Assembly (NCBI GenBank): GCA_015059375.1
Contig: SVAN01000001.1
Location: 84,179-137,244, forward strand
Length of the DNA: 53,066 nt
Direction of reading: 5' to 3'
From: Bacillota bacterium
GTDB taxonomy: Bacteria; Bacillota_I; Bacilli_A; RF39; UBA660
A model generated the notes under the pieces. It ran no database searches. It worked only from the letters and a program-made list of their open reading frames with translations, and was not told where the DNA came from. This document shows positions 27,716 through 39,653 of the stretch, piece after piece. Numbering within the stretch: position 1 is the first letter of the stretch; every line of letters begins with the position of its first letter. A program made the position numbers and the translations under genes.

Positions 27716-28612
27716 TTATCTTATATCCTCCAGTTCAGGAATTGCTGCTTGAGCACCTTTTTGAGTTACAACGATACTTGCAACTTTTGTCGCAAATTTA
27801 ATAGCTTCAATTAGGGTTTCACCCATTGAAAGTTTAAGTGCAATACTAGCAATAAAACTGTCACCAGCGGCAGTAGTATCAATGGCTTTAACTGGCAACG
27901 CATCAATTAGATATGCTTCTTTTTGACTTACTAATAGACTGCCTTTGCTGCCTAAACTAACAATAACATTTTTAATTCCTTTAGCAATGAGACTTTGTGC
28001 TGCTATGACGGTATGTTCAATAGTGTCAGTAGGCATGCTCGTAAGAGTCTGTAATTCTGTTTCATTGGGTTTTATTAAATAAACATTAGTTAAATCTAGA
28101 TTCATTAATTCTTTATTGGCTGGAGCCGGATCGAGTAAAATCATTTTTCCTTGAGCAAGTGATAAAATAGTTTGAATAGTATCTAACGGAATTTCGAGTT
28201 GAATCAAAATAATGTCTGCTTCTTCAATAAGTTTTTGATGTTCTAAAATAAAATGAGAATCGACTAAATAGTTGGCTCCATGAATTATTGTAATACAATT
28301 TTCTCCTTCGGGATTAACATAGATGAATGCTTTACCCGTTTCATTTCGATTAGATTCTTTAATAAATTCTGTATTAACGCCGACTTTTTTAAGACTATCT
28401 ATTAAATCTTTACCATATATATCTGTTCCTACGATGCCTAACATTGTTACGTTGCCGCGCAGTTTACCAATGGTGTAGGCCTGATTGGCTCCTTTGCCAC
28501 CGTTACTTATTAAAAGGTTTTGGGCATTAACCGTTTCTCCGGGTAAAGGAATCTTATTTACATTTATTGAAAAATCGGTATTTAAACTACCAATAACTAA
28601 TATCTTTTTCAT
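27716..28612 (-). CDS. rbsK: Ribokinase
   Basis: VIGSLNTDFSINV, PGETV, GGKGANQAYTIGKL, DTTAAGDSFIASIA. Confidence 0.92.
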   Translation of the reverse strand: MKKILVIGSLNTDFSINVNKIPLPGETVNAQNLLISNGGKGANQAYTIGKLRGNVTMLGIVGTDIYGKDLIDSLKKVGVNTEFIKESNRNETGKAFIYVNPEGENCITIIHGANYLVDSHFILEHQKLIEEADIILIQLEIPLDTIQTILSLAQGKMILLDPAPANKELMNLDLTNVYLIKPNETELQTLTSMPTDTIEHTVIAAQSLIAKGIKNVIVSLGSKGSLLVSQKEAYLIDALPVKAIDTTAAGDSFIASIALKLSMGETLIEAIKFATKVASIVVTQKGAQAAIPELEDIR

Positions 28613-28725
28613 CTATCCTCCATAATAATTCTATTATACCATGATTATCCAAAAAAGATTAAGTTTCCTAATTTTCTTTTGCAAGATTATACGTTATAAT
28701 AATGGCACGTGTAGGCGGTGAAACG

Positions 28726-29271
28726 ATGAAGTTTACTTATCCAGAAGCTAATTTAAGTAAAGTTATTAAGAAATTTACTTATAAAGATAATTATTTTCAC
28801 ATTGAATATTTTGACGGGAGTGTAAATGATTATTATTGTGCCGATTTTGAAAAAGTAGAAGAAATCAAAAAAATAATGCTTGATCAAGCGAAAGAAAGAC
28901 AGAAAAAAATGGATAATCCGGCTGACCGGTTGGGAGAGACTATAAGTCTTTATCTAGACTTTATTTTTACTTTAGGACTTTATGATAGTATTAAAAATAG
29001 GCGCGATTTTATGATTTTTTTATGTGCAATGCTGGTGATTATTAATACTTATTGTCAAGTCATAAGTATAAAGGAAAGAGTAGAATTAAAAAAATTTGCT
29101 TTGTTTTTTGAAATGTATAATAGTTTAGATGAAATTAATAAAAGTGAATTTATGAAATGTATTGAATTTGAAAATATTTATCAAAAAACACTTGATATTG
29201 ATACCATTGATGACTTTTCGTATGACGAAATAAAAACTTTATATCGTAAATTTAAAGGAGAAAAAAACTAA
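28726..29271 (+). CDS. Hypothetical protein
   Basis: ORF with GGCGGTG RBS; ORF track start 28702 lies right behind a TATAAT box, so 28726 is likelier. Confidence 0.7.
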   Translation: MKFTYPEANLSKVIKKFTYKDNYFHIEYFDGSVNDYYCADFEKVEEIKKIMLDQAKERQKKMDNPADRLGETISLYLDFIFTLGLYDSIKNRRDFMIFLCAMLVIINTYCQVISIKERVELKKFALFFEMYNSLDEINKSEFMKCIEFENIYQKTLDIDTIDDFSYDEIKTLYRKFKGEKN

Positions 29272-29281
29272 CCTCGTTTGG

Positions 29282-29887
29282 TTAGCTATATTTTTCTACA
29301 TTATAAGTATGTCCTTTAGTATCTACTATTGCTTTTTCAATGGTCAAAGGTTCTTTTAACATCCCGGAAGTTTCATCAGTAATTTCTAAATTGGAATTAG
29401 CTATAGTTTCTATAACATCCATTCCGCTTATTACTTTGCCAAATCCAGCATATTTACCATCTAGCGATGCTTTGGCTTTGTCATCTAAAACAATAAAAAA
29501 TTGGGAACCAGCAGAATTTGGATCTTCGCTTCTGGCCATCGAAATAACCCCTTTAGTATGTGATAAACCATTGTTTACACCGTTTAGGGCAAATTCGCCT
29601 TTAATACTATATCCAGGACCGCCTTGACCAGTTGCAGTAGGATCTCCACCTTGAATAACAAAACCTTTGGCTAATCGATGAATTGTATTATCATCATAAA
29701 ATTTATCTTCGATTAAATTTACAAAGTTAGCTACAGTGTTATAAGCGATGTCTGGATATAGTTCGATTATTACATCTCCATAATCTTTAATTGTCATCGT
29801 AACTATTGGATTAGATATATCTTCTTTCTTAGCACACCCACTTATAATTAATATCATAGTAGCTATTAATAATAATGTTTTTCTCAT
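29282..29887 (-). CDS. Cyclophilin-type peptidyl-prolyl isomerase, lipoprotein
   Basis: Lipobox LIISGC; FVIQGGDPTATGQGGPGYSIKGEF, GVISMARSEDPNSAGSQFFI. Confidence 0.93.
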   Translation of the reverse strand: MRKTLLLIATMILIISGCAKKEDISNPIVTMTIKDYGDVIIELYPDIAYNTVANFVNLIEDKFYDDNTIHRLAKGFVIQGGDPTATGQGGPGYSIKGEFALNGVNNGLSHTKGVISMARSEDPNSAGSQFFIVLDDKAKASLDGKYAGFGKVISGMDVIETIANSNLEITDETSGMLKEPLTIEKAIVDTKGHTYNVEKYS

Positions 29888-30010
29888 TTTTCCATATCCT
29901 TTCTTTTATTTATTTTATAGCAAATTTAGACGATAATCAATTGTTTGTGAAGATAATTATTGTTTTTAATAATTGACAAATGTGGTTTATAATGATAGTA
30001 GAAAGGTGGT

Positions 30011-30223
30011 TTGTTGCTTTTAAGTTATCCGTGCTGTGAAGCTTACATGATATCTAGTTTTGAAAAGAATAAATACTATAAAAGATTATTTAAGGCTAAT
30101 AGTTATAAGTTATTTAGCCTAGATAGATATAAAATTAAAAGAGCAGTCCTAGAAATGTTAAAAGCTTTAGAAAAATTAGGTATTAACGATTTTGATATAG
30201 ATCATATCGGAATAAGGTATTAG
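30011..30223 (+). CDS. Hypothetical short protein, possibly frameshifted
   Basis: TTG-initiated ORF after GAAAGGTGG; reading continues in another frame as VLDAEEKQLINNKKYILLSLISIVFIDWGIITFKE*. Confidence 0.4.
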   Translation: MLLLSYPCCEAYMISSFEKNKYYKRLFKANSYKLFSLDRYKIKRAVLEMLKALEKLGINDFDIDHIGIRY

Positions 30224-30338
30224 ATGCCGAAGAAAAACAGCTGATCAATAATAAAAAATATATTCTATTGTCGTTAATTTCAATTGTTTTTATTGATTGG
30301 GGGATTATAACTTTTAAAGAGTGAATATTTAAATAATA

Positions 30339-30376
30339 TAACGAGAGCTATTTATAATACGCAACTCGTTTTTTAT
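30339..30376 (+). terminator. Putative terminator
   Basis: AACGAG..CTCGTTTTTT. Confidence 0.5.
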
Positions 30377-30466
30377 TGCTATGAAAGTTTTTTTGGAGCA
30401 AGTTTTATTGACTTGCTGAGCATATTTTAATATAATAAAATTACTTATTTAGGAAAAGGGAATTTA

Positions 30467-31057
30467 ATGGACCATTATTTTACTAATAATCAAAATCTTA
30501 AAAGTGAAATTAAAACGATAAACTATTCACACAATGGTTGTGACTTTGTTTTTTTGAGTGACAACGGAGTATTTAGTAAAGAACATATTGATTATGGAAG
30601 TAAACTTTTAGTAGAAACTTTTTTAAAATATTATAAGCAGAGTGGTAGTGTTTTAGATGTTGGCTGTGGTTATGGTTTTATGGGAATTGTGGTAGCTAAA
30701 AAACTGCAATCTAATGTTACAATGGTCGACGTTAATCGACGGGCGCTTCATTTAGCAGAAAGAAACTTATCACAAAACAAGGTGGAAGCAAAAGTCTATG
30801 AAAGTAATGGCTATGAAAAAGTTACCGGTAAATTTGATGTAATAATAACCAATCCTCCCGTCCGGGCTGGAAAAAAGGTTTTGTTAGATATATTAATAAA
30901 TGCTAAAGAACATTTGAATAATGGAGGAGAGCTCTGGTACGTTTTAAGAAAGGATCAGGGCGCCAAAAGTATTGAAAAGATATTAAATGAACACTATCAG
31001 GTTGAAATCGTAGAAAAGAGCAAGGGTTTTTATATCTTTTGCTGCAAAATCTATTGA
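30467..31057 (+). CDS. Class I SAM-dependent methyltransferase, RsmC-like (YbxB type)
   Basis: VLDVGCGYGFMGIVVAK, MVDVNRRALHLAERN, FDVIITNPPVRAGK; located upstream of rpoB as ybxB is in Bacillus. Confidence 0.9.
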   Translation: MDHYFTNNQNLKSEIKTINYSHNGCDFVFLSDNGVFSKEHIDYGSKLLVETFLKYYKQSGSVLDVGCGYGFMGIVVAKKLQSNVTMVDVNRRALHLAERNLSQNKVEAKVYESNGYEKVTGKFDVIITNPPVRAGKKVLLDILINAKEHLNNGGELWYVLRKDQGAKSIEKILNEHYQVEIVEKSKGFYIFCCKIY

Positions 31058-31083
31058 CACTTTTGTTAATTCTCTGGTAGAAT
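31054..31083 (+). promoter_or_regulatory. Putative rpoBC promoter
   Basis: TTGACA-18 nt-TAGAAT starting at the methyltransferase stop codon. Confidence 0.5.
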
Positions 31084-31154
31084 TATATATTGCTGACGTG
31101 TTTATTTTTATATAATTAGAAATAGTCCAAAAAATATGATGATGGGGTGAGATC

Positions 31155-34100
31155 GTGGCTTATAAGAAAGAAAAATTCGGAGACTATCGCGAAAGAAGAA
31201 GCTTTGCAAGAAGCAAAAACACACTAGAACTTGCCGACTTACTAGAAATTCAAAAGAAGAGTTACCAAAACTTTTTGGAAAATGGAATCAAAGAAACCTT
31301 TGAGGATCTTTTTCCAGTTGAAAGTTTTACTGGTAATATTTCTTTAGAATTTGGGGAATATTCATTTGATGAACCAAGATATTCTATTAAGGAAGCAAAA
31401 GAAAGAATGGTTAACTATGCTGCGCCATTAAAGGTTGAAGCAAGATTATTCATTCATGAAACAGGAGAAGTTAAGGAACAAACTATCTTTTTAGGAGATA
31501 TGCCTTTAATGACTGATGCTGGAACGTTTATCATTAATGGAGCTGAAAGAGTTATTGTTTCTCAACTTGTAAGAAGTCCATCTGTTTATTTTAAAAGAGA
31601 AATAGACAAAAATGGCCGAAGAATTATTGGGGGAGAAATTATTCCTAACAAGGGTACATGGCTTGAGTATGAAACAGATGCTAAAGATGTAATCTATGTT
31701 AGAATTGACCGTACTAGAAAGGTTACTGTAACAACATTCTTAAGAGCATTGGGATTATCAACAGATGAAGAAATTATTGAAATGTTTGGTGATAATGTTT
31801 ATATTAAGAATACTTTAGAGAAAGATAATACTAATAATACTGATGAAGCATTACTAGAAATTTATGAAAAATTAAGACCAGGAGAACCGGCAACCTTAGA
31901 TAGTTCAAAGAACCAATTAATTACGCGCTTTTTTGATCGCTTCCGTTATGATTTAGCTAAAGTTGGTCGTTACAAATTTAACAAGAAATTAAATATTTCT
32001 GAAAGAATTTTAGGTTGTACTTTAGCTGAAGATGTAAAATTAGATGGTAAAGTTTATGCTAGTAAAGGTGATGTGTTAACTAAAGCTTTATTAGAAGAAT
32101 TAAAACCAATATTTGCTGCAGGCTTTAATTTAAAAGAAGCAACAATTAATGAAGAATTAGATGATTATAATAAAATTCAAACATTAAAAGTGTTAGATAA
32201 GCTAGATGGAAAGACAGTGTTAACTTTAATTGGTACTGATAGTACTGTGGAAGAAAAAAGACTGACTATTCCAGATATCTATGCATCGTTATCTTATTAT
32301 ATTGGACTACACTTCAATATTGGTAACGAAGATGAAATTGACCATTTAGGTAACCGTCGTGTTAGACAAGTTGGAGAACTTATTGAAAACCAATTTAGAA
32401 CTGGTATGGCAAGAATGGAAAGAGTTATTAGAGAAAGAATGACAACTCAAGAAATTGAGAATGTTACTCCAAAAACTTTAATTAATATTCGTCCAGTTAC
32501 TGCAATTTTAAAAGAGTTCTTTGGTTCAAGCCAATTATCAAAATTCATGGACCAAGTAAACCCAATTGCGGAACTTACTGATAAGAGAAGATTGTCATCA
32601 CTAGGACCAGGAGGACTTTCAAGAGAAAGAGCTGGAATGGAAGTTCGTGACGTTAACTCATCTCACTATGGCCGTATCTGTCCGATTGAATCACCAGAAG
32701 GTCAAAACATTGGGCTAATTACCTCACTTGCTGGTTATGCTAAAATTAATGATTATGGATTTATTATGACTCCATATCATCGTGTTAAAGATGGTGTAGT
32801 TCAAGACGAAGTAATTTATATGACTGCAGATGAAGAAGCAGATTTCTATATTTCTCAAGCAACGGTTGCTCTTGATGATGATAAAAGAATCATTGATGAT
32901 GAAGTAATTGTAAGAATAAATGGCGATAACGTACGCGTGAAAAGAAATCAAGTTGACTTTGTTGACGTAGCTCCGAGTCAAGTTGTTTCGGTAACAACAA
33001 GTTGTATTCCTTTCCTTGAATTTGACGATGCCAGAAGAACCCTAATGGGTGCGAACATGCAACGTCAAGCGGTACCTCTACTTGTATCAGAGGCCCCAAT
33101 TGTTGGAACTGGTGTAGAACATATTGCGGCAGCTTCGTCTGGAAGTTGTGTTGTAGCTAAAGCTGATGGTGTAGTTGATTACGCTGATGCTAAAAAGATT
33201 GTAATTAAAGTAGCAAATAGTAAAGATACTTATTATTTAGCTAACTTCGAAAGATCAAATGCTTCAACATGTGTAAATCATCGTCCACTTGTTAAAGCTG
33301 GAGATGTAGTACACAAAGGTCAAGTAATTGCTGATGGTCCTTCATGTAATGGCGGAGAACTTGCTTTAGGTAAGAACATGACTGTTGCGTTCATGACTTT
33401 CGAAGGATTTAACTACGAAGATGCTGTTATTTTAAATGAAAGACTTGTTAAAGATGATGTTTATACATCACTTCATATATCACATTATGACATTGAATGT
33501 CGCGATACTAAATTAGGACCAGAAGAAATTACGAGAGATATTCCAAATATTGGTGAAGATGCTCGTAAGAACTTAGATGCTGAAGGTATTGTAAGAATCG
33601 GTACAGAAGTTCATGAAGGTGATATCTTAGTTGGTAAAGTTACACCAAAAGGTGTTCAAGAACTTACTTCTGAAGAAAAGTTATTACATGCAATTTTTGG
33701 TGAAAAAACTCGTGAAGTTAGAGATACATCATTACGCGTAGAACATGGTGCTGATGGTATCGTTCATGATATTAAAATTTATACAAAAGAAAATTCTGAT
33801 GAACTTGCTGCGGGAGTATCAAAAATCATTAGAGTTTACATTATTCAAAAGAGAAAAATTCAAGTTGGAGATAAAATGTCAGGCCGCCACGGAAACAAAG
33901 GTGTTATCTCTCTAGTATTACCAGAAGAAGATATGCCATACATGCCAGATGGTCGTCCAGTAGATATTATGCTTAATCCACTTGGAGTTCCATCTCGTAT
34001 GAACATTGGCCAAATCCTAGAAATCCATTTAGGTATGGCTGGTAAATTAATTGGAACACATTATGCTACTCCAGTATTTGATTCTGCTACATGGGCTGAT

Positions 34101-34763
34101 ATTCAAGAAGAAATGGCTGAAGCTGGTATGAATCCAAATGGTAAAATGATTTTACATGATGGACGTACTGGTGAACCGTTTGATAACCCTGTATCAGTAG
34201 GCGTAATGTATATGATCAAATTACACCACATGGTTGATGATAAGCTTCATGCTCGGGCTACTGGTCCTTATTCATTAGTTACTCAACAACCATTAGGTGG
34301 TAAAGCTCAATTTGGTGGTCAACGTTTCGGAGAAATGGAAGTTTGGGCACTTTATGCATATGGTGCTGCACACGTATTACAAGAAATTCTAACTGTTAAA
34401 GCCGATGATATTGTAGGTCGGGTTAAAGTTTACGAAGCCTTAGTTAAAGGTAAATTAGTAAATCAAGCTGGCGTACCAGAAAGCTTTAGAGTACTTGTTA
34501 AAGAATTCCAAGCTTTAGGATTAGATGTTCAAGTGTTAAATACTGATGATGAACTTCTTGAATTTAAAGATATTGAAGAAAGCGATGAAAACGAAGGCGC
34601 TTTAAGAATTGATGAAATTGATTTAACAAAAGACATGGACCCATCTGAACCAGAAATGGAAGAACCATTACCGGAAGAAGATGATGAAGAAGACGTGGAT
34701 TTCGATGATTTAGAATTCCCAGATGTCTTAGAAGATATTGATGAGGAAGAAGGTGACTTATAA
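31155..34763 (+). CDS. rpoB: DNA-directed RNA polymerase subunit beta
   Basis: Full-length RpoB motifs ([76 protein letters not shown]). Confidence 0.99.
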   Translation: MAYKKEKFGDYRERRSFARSKNTLELADLLEIQKKSYQNFLENGIKETFEDLFPVESFTGNISLEFGEYSFDEPRYSIKEAKERMVNYAAPLKVEARLFIHETGEVKEQTIFLGDMPLMTDAGTFIINGAERVIVSQLVRSPSVYFKREIDKNGRRIIGGEIIPNKGTWLEYETDAKDVIYVRIDRTRKVTVTTFLRALGLSTDEEIIEMFGDNVYIKNTLEKDNTNNTDEALLEIYEKLRPGEPATLDSSKNQLITRFFDRFRYDLAKVGRYKFNKKLNISERILGCTLAEDVKLDGKVYASKGDVLTKALLEELKPIFAAGFNLKEATINEELDDYNKIQTLKVLDKLDGKTVLTLIGTDSTVEEKRLTIPDIYASLSYYIGLHFNIGNEDEIDHLGNRRVRQVGELIENQFRTGMARMERVIRERMTTQEIENVTPKTLINIRPVTAILKEFFGSSQLSKFMDQVNPIAELTDKRRLSSLGPGGLSRERAGMEVRDVNSSHYGRICPIESPEGQNIGLITSLAGYAKINDYGFIMTPYHRVKDGVVQDEVIYMTADEEADFYISQATVALDDDKRIIDDEVIVRINGDNVRVKRNQVDFVDVAPSQVVSVTTSCIPFLEFDDARRTLMGANMQRQAVPLLVSEAPIVGTGVEHIAAASSGSCVVAKADGVVDYADAKKIVIKVANSKDTYYLANFERSNASTCVNHRPLVKAGDVVHKGQVIADGPSCNGGELALGKNMTVAFMTFEGFNYEDAVILNERLVKDDVYTSLHISHYDIECRDTKLGPEEITRDIPNIGEDARKNLDAEGIVRIGTEVHEGDILVGKVTPKGVQELTSEEKLLHAIFGEKTREVRDTSLRVEHGADGIVHDIKIYTKENSDELAAGVSKIIRVYIIQKRKIQVGDKMSGRHGNKGVISLVLPEEDMPYMPDGRPVDIMLNPLGVPSRMNIGQILEIHLGMAGKLIGTHYATPVFDSATWADIQEEMAEAGMNPNGKMILHDGRTGEPFDNPVSVGVMYMIKLHHMVDDKLHARATGPYSLVTQQPLGGKAQFGGQRFGEMEVWALYAYGAAHVLQEILTVKADDIVGRVKVYEALVKGKLVNQAGVPESFRVLVKEFQALGLDVQVLNTDDELLEFKDIEESDENEGALRIDEIDLTKDMDPSEPEMEEPLPEEDDEEDVDFDDLEFPDVLEDIDEEEGDL

Positions 34764-37700
34764 TGATCGATGTAAGTAATTTTAAAGGAATTAGAGTATC
34801 TATTGCCTCTCCAGAAAAGATTAGAAGTTGGTCTTATGGGGAAGTTAAGAAACCAGAAACTATCAATTATCGTACATTAAAACCTGAAAGAGATGGACTT
34901 TTCTGTGAAAAGATTTTCGGACCAAGTAAGGATTTTGAATGTAGTTGTGGTAAATACAAAAGATTAAGATATAAAAATATTATTTGTGATCGTTGTGGTG
35001 TAGAAGTTACACTATCTAAAGTAAGACGTGAGAGAATGGGGCACATTGAACTTGCTGCTCCTTGTTCTCACATTTGGTTCTTTAAAGGTGTTCCATCAAA
35101 AATGGGATTAGTTCTAGATATGTCACCAAGAGATCTAGAAGAAGTACTATATTTCGTAAGTTATGTAGTAATTGATCCAGGAAAAGCTCCTTTAGAAGCG
35201 AAACAAACTTTATCTGACAAAGAATATCGTAATCTATATGAAAAATATGGAAATACATTTAAAGTTGGTATGGGAGCAGAAGCAATTAGAGAATTACTTG
35301 CTGCTGTAGATATTGACAAAGAAGTTGAAAGTGTTAGAAAAGAACTTGAGGACACAACTGGTCAAAAGAGAATTCGTTTAGTTAAAAGACTTGATTGTTT
35401 AGTTTCTTTCCAAGAAAGTGGCAATCGTCCTGAATGGATGGTACTTGAAGTATTACCAGTTATTCCGCCTGAACTTCGTCCGATGATTCAACTTGATGGT
35501 GGAAGATTTGCAACATCTGATTTAAATGATTTATATCGTCGTATTATAAATCGTAATAATCGTTTGAAAAAATTATTAGAACTTGGAGCTCCATCAATTA
35601 TCGTTCAAAACGAAAAGAGAATGCTTCAAGAAGCAGTAGATTCACTACTTGATAATGGTCGTCGTGGAAGAAGTATTACTTCGGCATCAAATCGACCACT
35701 TAAGAGTTTATCTTCAATGCTTAAAGGTAAACAAGGTCGATTCCGTCAAAACTTACTTGGTAAACGTGTTGACTATTCTGGTCGGTCAGTTATCGTCGTT
35801 GGTCCATCACTTAAGATGTATCAATGTGGTTTACCAAAAGAAATGGCTCTTGAATTATTTAAACCGCATGTTATCAACGGAATCGTTGAAAGAGGACTTG
35901 CCCACAACATTAAGGGTGCTAAAAAATTAATTGAAACAAGAGATGAATGTGTATGGGATATTGTTGAAGATGTTATTACTGAACATCCAGTAATGCTTAA
36001 CCGTGCTCCTACATTACATAGACTTGGTATTCAAGCATTTGAACCAAAATTAATTGGTGGAAAAGCAATAAGACTGCATCCACTTGTATGTGCAGCATTT
36101 AACGCCGATTTCGACGGTGACCAAATGGCTGTACACGTGCCGCTTTCAGAAGAAGCTAAAGCAGAAGCAAGACTTCTTATGTTAGGTGCTAATAACATTC
36201 TAAATCCAAAAGATGGAAAACCAATTGTTACACCATCACAAGACATGGTATTAGGTAATTGTTATTTGACAATGGAAGTAGCAGGCGAAGAAGGCGAAGG
36301 AAGAGTATTTAAAGATCCTAATGAAGCTTTAATGGCTTACGAAAGAAGAGAAATTACTTTACATACAAGAATTGCTTTACCAGCTAATTCATTTAAACAT
36401 AAATTATTTACTGAAGAACAACAAGATAAGTATTTAGTAACTACTGTTGGTAAAATTAAATTTAATGAAATTTTACCAGATACATTCCCATTTATTAATG
36501 ATGGTTCTAAAGATAATATTGAAGGAATAACTCCAAGTAAATATTTCTTAGAAAGAGGAACAAATATTCCTGAAGCTATTAAAGCAATGGAAGTAGTTAC
36601 TCCACTTATTAAATCAAATTTAAAATCATTAATTGCTCAAGTGTTTAAGAGATATCGTACTACTGAAACATCTATAATGCTTGATAAATTAAAAGATCAA
36701 GGATTCAAGTATTCAACAATTGCAGGTATTACAGTATCATATGCTGATATTAAAACTAGCTCAAAGAAACAAGAAATTGTTGATGAAGCAAAAGCTAATG
36801 TTGAAAAGATTAATAAACAATACAAAAAAGGTTTAATTACTGAAAGTGAAAGATACCAAGAAGTTATTTCTAATTGGGCTGCTGCCACCGATAAAGTAAA
36901 AAATGAACTTAAACAAATAAGTTTAAATGATTACACAAATCCAATTTTCATGATGATGAACTCTGGGGCGCGTGGAGAAATTTCTAACTTTACCCAACTT
37001 GCAGGTATGCGTGGACTTATGGCAAAACCAAATGGTGAAACCGTAGAAATCCCAATTACCTCATCATTCATGGACGGATTAACCGTATCAGAATTCTTCT
37101 TATCAACTCACGGTTCTCGAAAAGGTGCTGCCGATACAGCGTTAAAGACAGCCGATTCTGGTTACTTAACAAGAAGACTTGTAGATGTTGCCCAAGATAT
37201 AATTGTTAAAGATTATGATTGTGGTTCAATTCAAGGTGTAGTTGTTCAAGATTTATTAAATGATAAAGATGGATCTGTTATAGAGCCTCTTGAAGAAAGA
37301 ATTTTAGGAAGATTTGCTGCGAAGAAAATCGTTGATCCAGAAAGTAAAGCGGTTATTTGTGAAGCTGGCGAAATGATTACTGAAAATGTTTGTTCAAGAA
37401 TCAAAAAGGCCAATATCACAAAAGTGGAAATTAGAAGTGCACTTACTTGTAAGTCTGATGGCGGGGTATGTCAAAAATGTTATGGACGTAACTTAGCAAC
37501 TGGTAACTTAGTTGAAACTGGAGAAGCCGTTGGTGTTATGGCAGCTCAATCAGTTGGTGAACCTGGGACACAGCTTACAATGCGTACATTCCATACCGGT
37601 GGTGTAGCTGCTGAAGCAGATATTACTCAAGGTCTTCCAAGAGTAGAAGAATTATTCGAAGCTAGAACGCCAAAATATAAAGCAACAATTGCTGAAATTT

Positions 37701-38428
37701 CTGGTAAAGTTACAAATATTACTGAAAATAATTTAAAATATACAATTACCGTAGAAAACGAAGCTGGCGTAAGAGATCATGTTACAAATTACAATATGAA
37801 ATTACGTGTAGCCGTTGGTGATGAAGTAAATGCTGGTGATAAATTAACTGAAGGTGTAATTGCTCCAAAAGAGTTACTAGCGGTTACTGATCCACTTACT
37901 GCTCAAGAATACATTTTAAAAGAAATTCAAAGTGTATATAAACTTCAAGGTGTTGATATTAATGATAAACATATTGAAATTATCGTTAAGAGAATGATTA
38001 ATAAGATGAAAGTTGTTGATCCTGGAGATACTGATTTTGTTGAAGGTTTAACTGTTTCACTTAGAACATTCACTGAAGGAAATAAACCAGTATTATTAAG
38101 CGGGGGAGTACCTGCTAAAGGAAATCCAATTATGCTTGGTATTACCAAATCATCTCTAGAAACTGACTCATTCTTATCTGCTGCATCATTCCAAGAAACA
38201 ACAAGAGTTCTTACTGATGCCGCAATTAAAGGAAAAGTTGATTACCTAAAAGGATTAAAAGAAAATGTTATTATTGGTAAGTTAATTCCAGCAGGTACTG
38301 GAGCAAAAGAATATGCTAATATTGATATTGAACTTGAAAAACAATTCTTAGATGGCGATGCTGCTGATACATTAGAAGATTCTTTAATGGAAGATGTAGA
38401 AGAAGCTGTTGCTCAAAATGAAGAATAA
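34763..38428 (+). CDS. rpoC: DNA-directed RNA polymerase subunit beta'
   Basis: [16 protein letters not shown], zinc-binding [21 protein letters not shown], start overlaps the rpoB stop. Confidence 0.99.
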   Translation: MIDVSNFKGIRVSIASPEKIRSWSYGEVKKPETINYRTLKPERDGLFCEKIFGPSKDFECSCGKYKRLRYKNIICDRCGVEVTLSKVRRERMGHIELAAPCSHIWFFKGVPSKMGLVLDMSPRDLEEVLYFVSYVVIDPGKAPLEAKQTLSDKEYRNLYEKYGNTFKVGMGAEAIRELLAAVDIDKEVESVRKELEDTTGQKRIRLVKRLDCLVSFQESGNRPEWMVLEVLPVIPPELRPMIQLDGGRFATSDLNDLYRRIINRNNRLKKLLELGAPSIIVQNEKRMLQEAVDSLLDNGRRGRSITSASNRPLKSLSSMLKGKQGRFRQNLLGKRVDYSGRSVIVVGPSLKMYQCGLPKEMALELFKPHVINGIVERGLAHNIKGAKKLIETRDECVWDIVEDVITEHPVMLNRAPTLHRLGIQAFEPKLIGGKAIRLHPLVCAAFNADFDGDQMAVHVPLSEEAKAEARLLMLGANNILNPKDGKPIVTPSQDMVLGNCYLTMEVAGEEGEGRVFKDPNEALMAYERREITLHTRIALPANSFKHKLFTEEQQDKYLVTTVGKIKFNEILPDTFPFINDGSKDNIEGITPSKYFLERGTNIPEAIKAMEVVTPLIKSNLKSLIAQVFKRYRTTETSIMLDKLKDQGFKYSTIAGITVSYADIKTSSKKQEIVDEAKANVEKINKQYKKGLITESERYQEVISNWAAATDKVKNELKQISLNDYTNPIFMMMNSGARGEISNFTQLAGMRGLMAKPNGETVEIPITSSFMDGLTVSEFFLSTHGSRKGAADTALKTADSGYLTRRLVDVAQDIIVKDYDCGSIQGVVVQDLLNDKDGSVIEPLEERILGRFAAKKIVDPESKAVICEAGEMITENVCSRIKKANITKVEIRSALTCKSDGGVCQKCYGRNLATGNLVETGEAVGVMAAQSVGEPGTQLTMRTFHTGGVAAEADITQGLPRVEELFEARTPKYKATIAEISGKVTNITENNLKYTITVENEAGVRDHVTNYNMKLRVAVGDEVNAGDKLTEGVIAPKELLAVTDPLTAQEYILKEIQSVYKLQGVDINDKHIEIIVKRMINKMKVVDPGDTDFVEGLTVSLRTFTEGNKPVLLSGGVPAKGNPIMLGITKSSLETDSFLSAASFQETTRVLTDAAIKGKVDYLKGLKENVIIGKLIPAGTGAKEYANIDIELEKQFLDGDAADTLEDSLMEDVEEAVAQNEE

Positions 38429-38454
38429 GGCCTTTACATAAGGTCTTTTTTCTT
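38427..38454 (+). terminator. rpoBC terminator
   Basis: AAGGCCTTTACATAAGGTCTTTTTT. Confidence 0.8.
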
Positions 38455-38498
38455 TTCAATAAATTTGATACAATAGTTTGTATAAGGATGGAGAAATT

Positions 38499-39629
38499 AT
38501 GAACGATAAAATTTATGAAAATATGCAAAAACATGGAACTGATTTAGGTTTTTATGCTACTAAAGATCAAGATGCAATATATTTAAAACCTTATAATCCA
38601 GATATCCGCACTCCATTTTTTAGAGATATTGATAAGATAATTTATTCACTTTCGTATGTTCGTTATATGGATAAGACACAAGTTTTTACGGTAGTGGAAA
38701 ATGATCATATTCAAAAACGAATGGTACACGTTCAATATGTATCAAAGATTGCTAGAACCATTGGGCGGGCATTAAGGCTTAACGAAGACTTAATAGAAGC
38801 TGCTGCTTTAGGTCACGATTTAGGTCATACACCATACGGTCATGAAGGTGAAAAAGTATTAGATAAAATATCTCGTGAACTGGGAGAGGGTAATTTTCTT
38901 CATAATATCAATAGTGTAAGAAATATCATGTTTGTTGAAAATTATGGTAAGGGTAACAATGTATCACTTCAGGTATTGGATTCAATTATGTGTCATAATG
39001 GAGAAATGGTTTCTAATGAATATCATCCAAAGAAAAAATCACAAGAAGACTTTTTAAATGAATATTTTAACTCTTATCAAGATAAAGAAGTAGCTAAGTA
39101 TTTAAGACCTATGACTTTGGAGGGATGTGTTGTAAGAATTAGTGATATAATTGCTTATCTTGGTCGGGATATTGAAGATGGGATTAGGGTAGGACTTCTT
39201 ACTTATGATGATATTCCGAAAGAAATAAAAGAGGTTTTAGGAACTACTAATTCTGAAATTGTTAATACTATTATATGCGATATTATTGAAAATAGTATTG
39301 ATGTTCCTTATATTAAAATGAGTGATGAAGTATTTAATGCTGTTAAAGCTTTAAAAAATTTTAATTATGAGTATATTTATTATAAATGTTTAGATAAAAA
39401 ACAAAGGGATTATATTGAATTTAAGTTTCGCTGTGTAGTAAGTAGTTTTATGAAAGACTTAGTTAATCATAACACCAATAGCATTATTTACACTTCTTAT
39501 TTAGACCATATGAGTGATGAATATAAAGAAAATTCTAATGCTAGAATTGTTATTGATTATGTTTCTGGGATGACTGATGAGTATTTTAATGAACAATTTG
39601 ATAAACTAAACATAAAAATTGTAGAATAG
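38499..39629 (+). CDS. HD-domain phosphohydrolase, dGTPase-like
   Basis: TRPF-like start (IRTPFFRDIDKIIYSLSYVRYMDKTQVF), EAAALGHDLGHTPYGHEGE; start moved from 38478 to the RBS-preceded ATG. Confidence 0.88.
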   Translation: MNDKIYENMQKHGTDLGFYATKDQDAIYLKPYNPDIRTPFFRDIDKIIYSLSYVRYMDKTQVFTVVENDHIQKRMVHVQYVSKIARTIGRALRLNEDLIEAAALGHDLGHTPYGHEGEKVLDKISRELGEGNFLHNINSVRNIMFVENYGKGNNVSLQVLDSIMCHNGEMVSNEYHPKKKSQEDFLNEYFNSYQDKEVAKYLRPMTLEGCVVRISDIIAYLGRDIEDGIRVGLLTYDDIPKEIKEVLGTTNSEIVNTIICDIIENSIDVPYIKMSDEVFNAVKALKNFNYEYIYYKCLDKKQRDYIEFKFRCVVSSFMKDLVNHNTNSIIYTSYLDHMSDEYKENSNARIVIDYVSGMTDEYFNEQFDKLNIKIVE

Positions 39630-39653
39630 GAAATAATAAAAAAGAGGTGAATC

